Origin: Kerstersia similis
Lineage (GTDB): Bacteria > Pseudomonadota > Gammaproteobacteria > Burkholderiales > Burkholderiaceae_B
Reading direction: 5' to 3'
DNA: 64,000 nucleotides
Assembly: GCF_965139615.1 (NCBI RefSeq)
Contig: NZ_CBCSIQ010000004.1
Span: forward strand, 62,001 to 126,000
The notes under the pieces are model-generated. The model had not been told where the DNA came from and did not search any database. It was given only the letters and a program-made list of their open reading frames with translations. This document shows, in pieces, positions 60,994-64,000 of this stretch (position 1 is its first letter; each line of letters begins with the position of its first letter). The translations under genes were made by a program, and so were the position numbers.

Positions 60994-61390
60994 GGTAGCC
61001 TCTCCCAATTTCAGCGGCGGCACGGGTGATTGCGCGACGAGTAGCGGCCCCGGCATCTTCCCCTGCAGCCATGGCGACGCACTGGCAGCTCCCAAGGTCG
61101 GCATCGTGGGAATGGTGCACTTCGACGATTTCCACGTCCTGCCTATCGAATCGCTGTGTTTCGTAGTGGATTGACATACGCAGCTTCACAGCCAGCCGCA
61201 GAGCGTCACCGTCGTCGCTGAGCGGGTCCCAGGGATCTTCGCCGCCCGTTCCTGCAACAAACGGCCCACTCCAAGCGGTGACCTCGAATTTCTTCAGACT
61301 CGATCCCTTGTTCTTGGTGGCCGCAGGAAGGAACTCAATTTCCACGCCAGCCGCCTTTGCGGCCAGCTCCAACAATTCACGGTCAGTCAT
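60986..61390 (-). CDS. Prophage hypothetical protein (phage sandwich-type N-terminus)
   Basis: This 134-aa protein starts MTDRELLELAAKAAGVEIEF with GGGAGAA upstream. It contains DPWDPLSDDGDALRLAVKLR, a block common in phage proteins of this size, and ATRRAITRAAAEIGRGY at the end. Function unknown; the family is widespread in prophages of Gram-negative bacteria. Confidence 0.68.
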   Translation of the reverse strand: MTDRELLELAAKAAGVEIEFLPAATKNKGSSLKKFEVTAWSGPFVAGTGGEDPWDPLSDDGDALRLAVKLRMSIHYETQRFDRQDVEIVEVHHSHDADLGSCQCVAMAAGEDAGAATRRAITRAAAEIGRGYRD

Positions 61391-61458
61391 GATTTCTCCC
61401 ACGGAGCCGGGTAGTCCCGGCCCGGCTTCTGGCGTTTTTCCTTGCTGCGCTTACTCAT
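61387..61458 (-). CDS. 23-codon basic peptide gene
   Basis: The product MSKRSKEKRQKPGRDYPAPW ends EKS. GAGGAAATT precedes the ATG. Its start overlaps the upstream stop as ATGA and its own stop overlaps the next start as ATGA, so ribosomes must cross it to couple the neighbours. Too short for standard gene callers. Function unknown. Confidence 0.6.
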   Translation of the reverse strand: MSKRSKEKRQKPGRDYPAPWEKS

Positions 61459-61991
61459 AATTTCCTCGCTTGCCGGCGCATCTTTAGTTCCTGCGCGGCG
61501 ATGATCCTGCCGGTTTCGTTCGCGGCGCGCATTGCGTGCGAATTGTTGGCCAGCCTCAAAATATCGGTTGTCAGATAGAGCGCCTGGCGCAGCGCGGCCA
61601 ATTCATCGGCGCGGGCGACAAAGTTGCCGGTATCTGTCCAGCGCTGGCCGATGGCAGTGAGTGCTTCGGATGCGATATGCATGTCCGCCTCTGCTGCTGC
61701 GATCTGGCCGGCTGCGTCGAAGCGGCTCAACTGGTTGATCAGGCAGGCGCCATAAATTGGCAGGCGGATCAGATTGAGGTAGTCCTGTTCTTCCATCTGG
61801 CCGAACTGCAGGGCATTTATGCCGCGCTCGATAAATGTGTTGAAGTCGTTCACCTGCTCGATCGTTACGGGATCGTGCTGGTTTGCCGACATGGTGTAGC
61901 GAAGCTTGCCCCATGCCCTGGCAGCGTTAATCCGTTGTGGCGGGGCGCTTCGTGGGCTGCGGGCTGCGGCTCGTCGCTGCTGTCGATTCAT
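61455..61991 (-). CDS. Prophage hypothetical protein
   Basis: This 178-aa protein begins MNRQQRRAAARSPRSAPPQR, with a helical body (IEQVNDFNTFIERGINALQFG, LTAIGQRWTDTGNFVARADEL) and a basic end. It resembles widespread uncharacterised phage proteins of the MNRQQRR type. It overlaps the previous gene by about 65 bp. Function unknown. Confidence 0.62.
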   Translation of the reverse strand: MNRQQRRAAARSPRSAPPQRINAARAWGKLRYTMSANQHDPVTIEQVNDFNTFIERGINALQFGQMEEQDYLNLIRLPIYGACLINQLSRFDAAGQIAAAEADMHIASEALTAIGQRWTDTGNFVARADELAALRQALYLTTDILRLANNSHAMRAANETGRIIAAQELKMRRQARKL

Positions 61992-62166
61992 CGCGGTCCT
62001 CAAATTCCGCAAGCCGGTGCTTAATAGCGTCGGCGATCTGTTCGGGCGTGGCGGCTTTGTCGGCTACCACATCGACGGTGTAGAAGCGGCCGGCTGGATG
62101 CCGGCGTGCGATTTCCCAGGGAGGCACCTTCAGCCACAGGGAAACGCCAACTTGAATGTCAGGCAT
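61927..62166 (-). CDS. Small prophage hypothetical protein
   Basis: The 79-aa product reads MPDIQVGVSLWLKVPPWEIA and contains FYTVDVVADKAATPEQIADAI. The start overlaps the RdgC stop by 8 bp (ATGCCTGA). Not recognised; coding character is good in the first 50 residues and weaker in the overlap with the next gene. Confidence 0.5.
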   Translation of the reverse strand: MPDIQVGVSLWLKVPPWEIARRHPAGRFYTVDVVADKAATPEQIADAIKHRLAEFEDRDESTAATSRSPQPTKRPATTD

Positions 62167-63064
62167 TGGTTTTCTCCCCGCCCAGCGCCGCGATCAGGTC
62201 AGCGATCAGCCGGGACATTTCGCCGCCGAAGAGAGCAAAGTCACTGTCTGCGCGCTCGTCGTCGCTGAAAACGTCGTTGTTTGCTGTCGTGTTCTCGGCC
62301 AGCACATCCAGCGGCTTGATTCGGCGGATGCCGAAATCGTCGGTGAGCACGAACGACACGTGGTCCTGCCACGTCAGAGTCAGGCGCGAGCACTGCCTGC
62401 CCTGCGCGATGTGCCGGCGCAGTTCCTCGGGCTCGGGCGCCAACTGCTGGTAGCTGACCTTCGCGCGGCCATCGCCCGCTGACTCCAGGCGCGTGTCCTG
62501 GTCAATCGTGAATCCGGACGGCGCTTCGTCTTCGGCCAGCCAGGACGTCATCGCGGCGCCGGGCGATTGCTCGACATACAGCGGCTCAACCGGGAGCGGG
62601 CTCAAGGACTTGGCCAGCAGGCCCAGCACTTCATCCGCCCGGGCGCTGCTCGACGCGTCGATGCCCAGCCAGCGGCCAGCACGGTCGATCCATACGAACG
62701 TGTCGCGCTGCACGGCGAAAGCGCGTGGCAGCAGCTCGTCGTAAATCCGCTCCTTCAATTCCTTCATCTGCTTGCGGCCTGGCTTGTAGCCTTGCTGGGC
62801 TTCGAAGTCGGCGGCGCGTTCTTTCGCCACCTGAGCGACAACCTTGCTCGGCAACAGCTTGGATTCGGAGCGTAGGCGCAGCAGGATGTGATCGCCCACG
62901 GCATGGGCATACGCGCCGTTCTCGCGCACCGGGTGCCAGCCCAGCGTCTGCGCGCCGGTCGTGCCGGGATGGAATGCATGCTGAGCCAGCGCGTCACTCA
63001 GCGCCGCTGCCGTCAGGTCGAAGTTGCGATTCAGGCGATACAGTTTCAGGTTCTTGAGCCACAT
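62159..63064 (-). CDS. rdgC: Recombination-associated protein RdgC
   Basis: This 301-aa protein, the usual RdgC length, starts MWLKNLKLYRLNRNFDLTAA after AAAAGGAAA. It contains GWHPVRENGAYAHAVGDHILL, QQGYKPGRKQMKELKERIYDEL and FVWIDRAGRWLGIDASS, all RdgC signatures. RdgC is a ring-shaped DNA-binding protein that limits RecA filament formation. A phage copy probably protects replicating phage DNA or tunes recombination. It is the longest intact early gene here. Confidence 0.92.
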   Translation of the reverse strand: MWLKNLKLYRLNRNFDLTAAALSDALAQHAFHPGTTGAQTLGWHPVRENGAYAHAVGDHILLRLRSESKLLPSKVVAQVAKERAADFEAQQGYKPGRKQMKELKERIYDELLPRAFAVQRDTFVWIDRAGRWLGIDASSSARADEVLGLLAKSLSPLPVEPLYVEQSPGAAMTSWLAEDEAPSGFTIDQDTRLESAGDGRAKVSYQQLAPEPEELRRHIAQGRQCSRLTLTWQDHVSFVLTDDFGIRRIKPLDVLAENTTANNDVFSDDERADSDFALFGGEMSRLIADLIAALGGEKTNA

Positions 63065-63199
63065 GGCGGTTTCCTTTTCGGTAAGCCTTGGATGCGTCCC
63101 AGGCAATGGAATGGCCTCGCATCCTGGCGGCGCGGGCAATGGTTGATCTGTCGTGATAGCCGTCTGCGTGCCGGAGCAAGCCCAGATAGCTGTTGATGG

Positions 63200-63697
63200 T
63201 CAGGGGGTATGCGACCAGTAGCGGCGACTGACGATGTTCCAGATTGTTTTGGCCGTCACTCCGAAGTCACGCGCAAGGCCCGTTGTGCCGTTGCGTGGGC
63301 AGCCCTTTACGTAGCGCGACCTTATGGCCAATACGTCGTCTTCGGTTAGCCTGCTCATCGGGTGGCGCTCACCCTTGAGGGCGGTGCCGTGCCGGTTCTT
63401 GTCCGACTCGTTTTCCGCATAAGTCCCGACGACCAGGTTTTCTGCGCGGTTGTCGGTATTAATTCCATTGCAGTGACGAACAACCATTCCATCGGGAATC
63501 TGCCCATTGAAGGCGGCGTGAACCAGACGGTGTACCTTGAGATTCTTCGGCCTCCCGTGACTCCAGAGCTTTACCCGGAGATAGCCTTTTCGATCGCTGT
63601 CAGCGGACTTGATGCGCCCACTCCCTGAGCGAACGCGACCCATATTGCTGACGAGATAGCCGGGAAATAAATCAATGGGGCGCCATTCTTCAATCAA
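63200..63697 (-). CDS. NUMOD4/HNH homing-type endonuclease
   Basis: This 165-aa protein has an N-terminal NUMOD4 motif (EEWRPIDLFPGYLVSNMGRVRS), an HNH_3 core (VHRLVHAAFNGQIPDGMVVRH then CNGINTDNRAENL) and a C-terminal HTH for target binding (GLARDFGVTAKTIWNIV). Free-standing enzymes of this type are selfish phage inserts that cut neighbouring phage DNA. ATG overlaps the DUF1566 stop. Confidence 0.88.
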   Translation of the reverse strand: MIEEWRPIDLFPGYLVSNMGRVRSGSGRIKSADSDRKGYLRVKLWSHGRPKNLKVHRLVHAAFNGQIPDGMVVRHCNGINTDNRAENLVVGTYAENESDKNRHGTALKGERHPMSRLTEDDVLAIRSRYVKGCPRNGTTGLARDFGVTAKTIWNIVSRRYWSHTP

Positions 63698-64000
63698 CCT
63701 TGATGCTCCTGAAGGGGCGGACGCGGAACTCGTTGTTACGGCTGCCGTTGCCCACGTCGCCGTTCTCGAAAACGACCGCCCAGGGCCAGTCGTGATGCTC
63801 AGAGCGCGACCAGTAGATGCTTTCCCAGCCCTTGCGCACGAACAGATCCGGTGCGATCACATAGGCCAGCATCAGGTCTTCTTGCTCCGGCGCGCGCCAG
63901 TCACTGTGGCCGTTGATTTCGCCGGCATCAGCGACGGCCTGGTTGACGTTGGCGAATGCCACGCCCTTGATATCGTTCTCGATGCTGGGCGACACGATGA
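63690..64000 (-). CDS. DUF1566 protein, 5' partial
   Basis: The frame is open to the window edge, so the N-terminus is missing. The visible part contains DWRAPEQEDLMLAYVIAPDLF, YWSRSEHHDWPWAVVFENGD and NGSRNNEFRVRPFRSI, matching the C-type-lectin-like DUF1566 fold. DUF1566 proteins include known targets of diversity-generating retroelements; the C-terminal stretch here is rich in Asn, Asp and His codons ending in AC. It is probably surface or tail associated. The rest of the gene lies beyond 64000. Confidence 0.75.
   Translation of the reverse strand, partial: IVSPSIENDIKGVAFANVNQAVADAGEINGHSDWRAPEQEDLMLAYVIAPDLFVRKGWESIYWSRSEHHDWPWAVVFENGDVGNGSRNNEFRVRPFRSIKVD

Noticed and set aside
62994..63179. 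61-codon minus-strand frame upstream of rdgC
   Set aside because: TTG start without ribosome site, and about 70 bp lie inside rdgC in another frame with composition typical of a shadow.
1..64000. CRISPR arrays, insertion sequences, rRNA
   Set aside because: No regularly spaced repeats, transposase genes with terminal inverted repeats, or rRNA segments were seen on either strand.

Overview
The window is high-GC betaproteobacterial chromosome carrying two integrated elements. The gene families (TRAP transporter, FecI/FecR, DUF1302/DUF1329 pair, beta-type ssrA 3' end) suggest Alcaligenaceae (Bordetella/Achromobacter/Castellaniella group). That placement is inference; no 16S or other marker gene is present.

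Region 1 (1-14.4 kb) looks like one metal/tetrapyrrole acquisition locus. It holds a membrane-anchored CobN-type chelatase (5' end cut by the window), a MotA/TolQ/ExbB-like channel protein and a DUF2149 protein. A perfect 19-bp Fur-box palindrome precedes a FecI/FecR sigma/anti-sigma pair. After an Rpn/DUF4351 nuclease-like gene, the minus strand carries a large STN-containing TonB-dependent receptor, a 48-aa secreted Cys-containing peptide, the C-terminal barrel of a Slam-type outer-membrane protein, and a GloVer-repeat surface protein with a GlyGly-CTERM-like tail. A second small GlyGly-CTERM-like protein is divergent from the receptor. The set resembles a cross between Bacteroides hmu (CobN-like HmuS plus ExbB-like and DUF2149 partners) and hemophilin/Slam systems.

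Region 2 (14.6-35.4 kb) is a catabolic cluster. It encodes a DsbA-fold protein, a TRAP transporter with GntR regulator, an FAH-family hydrolase, a cupin, three SDRs and a Dabb protein. It continues with the DUF1329/DUF1302 pair, a LuxR-type regulator, a YCF48-like protein, an MMPL/RND exporter, a class III extradiol dioxygenase, an FAD monooxygenase and an alpha/beta hydrolase. The likely role is uptake and meta-cleavage of an aromatic or alicyclic compound that I cannot name.

Region 3 (about 35.4-55.2 kb) is a mobile island. A minus-strand defence operon carries a HTH protein, type III-like Mod and Res, a DUF262/DUF1524 (GmrSD-like) protein, a DUF6155-like protein and a TOTE-type primase-helicase. 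Beyond a structured non-coding origin-like segment lie a Toprim/RepA-like primase-helicase operon and a DUF2924/large serine recombinase/HTH module. A TacAT-type toxin-antitoxin pair follows, with a downstream zinc-ribbon gene interrupted by an amber codon. No relaxase or conjugation gene is visible.

Region 4 (55.2 kb to the end) is the integrase end of a prophage inserted at the 3' end of ssrA (tmRNA). A 28-bp ssrA 3' remnant and the ssrA terminator lie next to a tyrosine integrase and excisionase. A tightly overlapping minus-strand early operon follows (ArsR-like regulator, methyltransferase with an internal amber, Ea22-like, DUF551, RdgC, NUMOD4-HNH and a DUF1566 protein cut by the window), including genes of only 23 and 35 codons. 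No CRISPR array, rRNA, complete tRNA or insertion sequence was seen.
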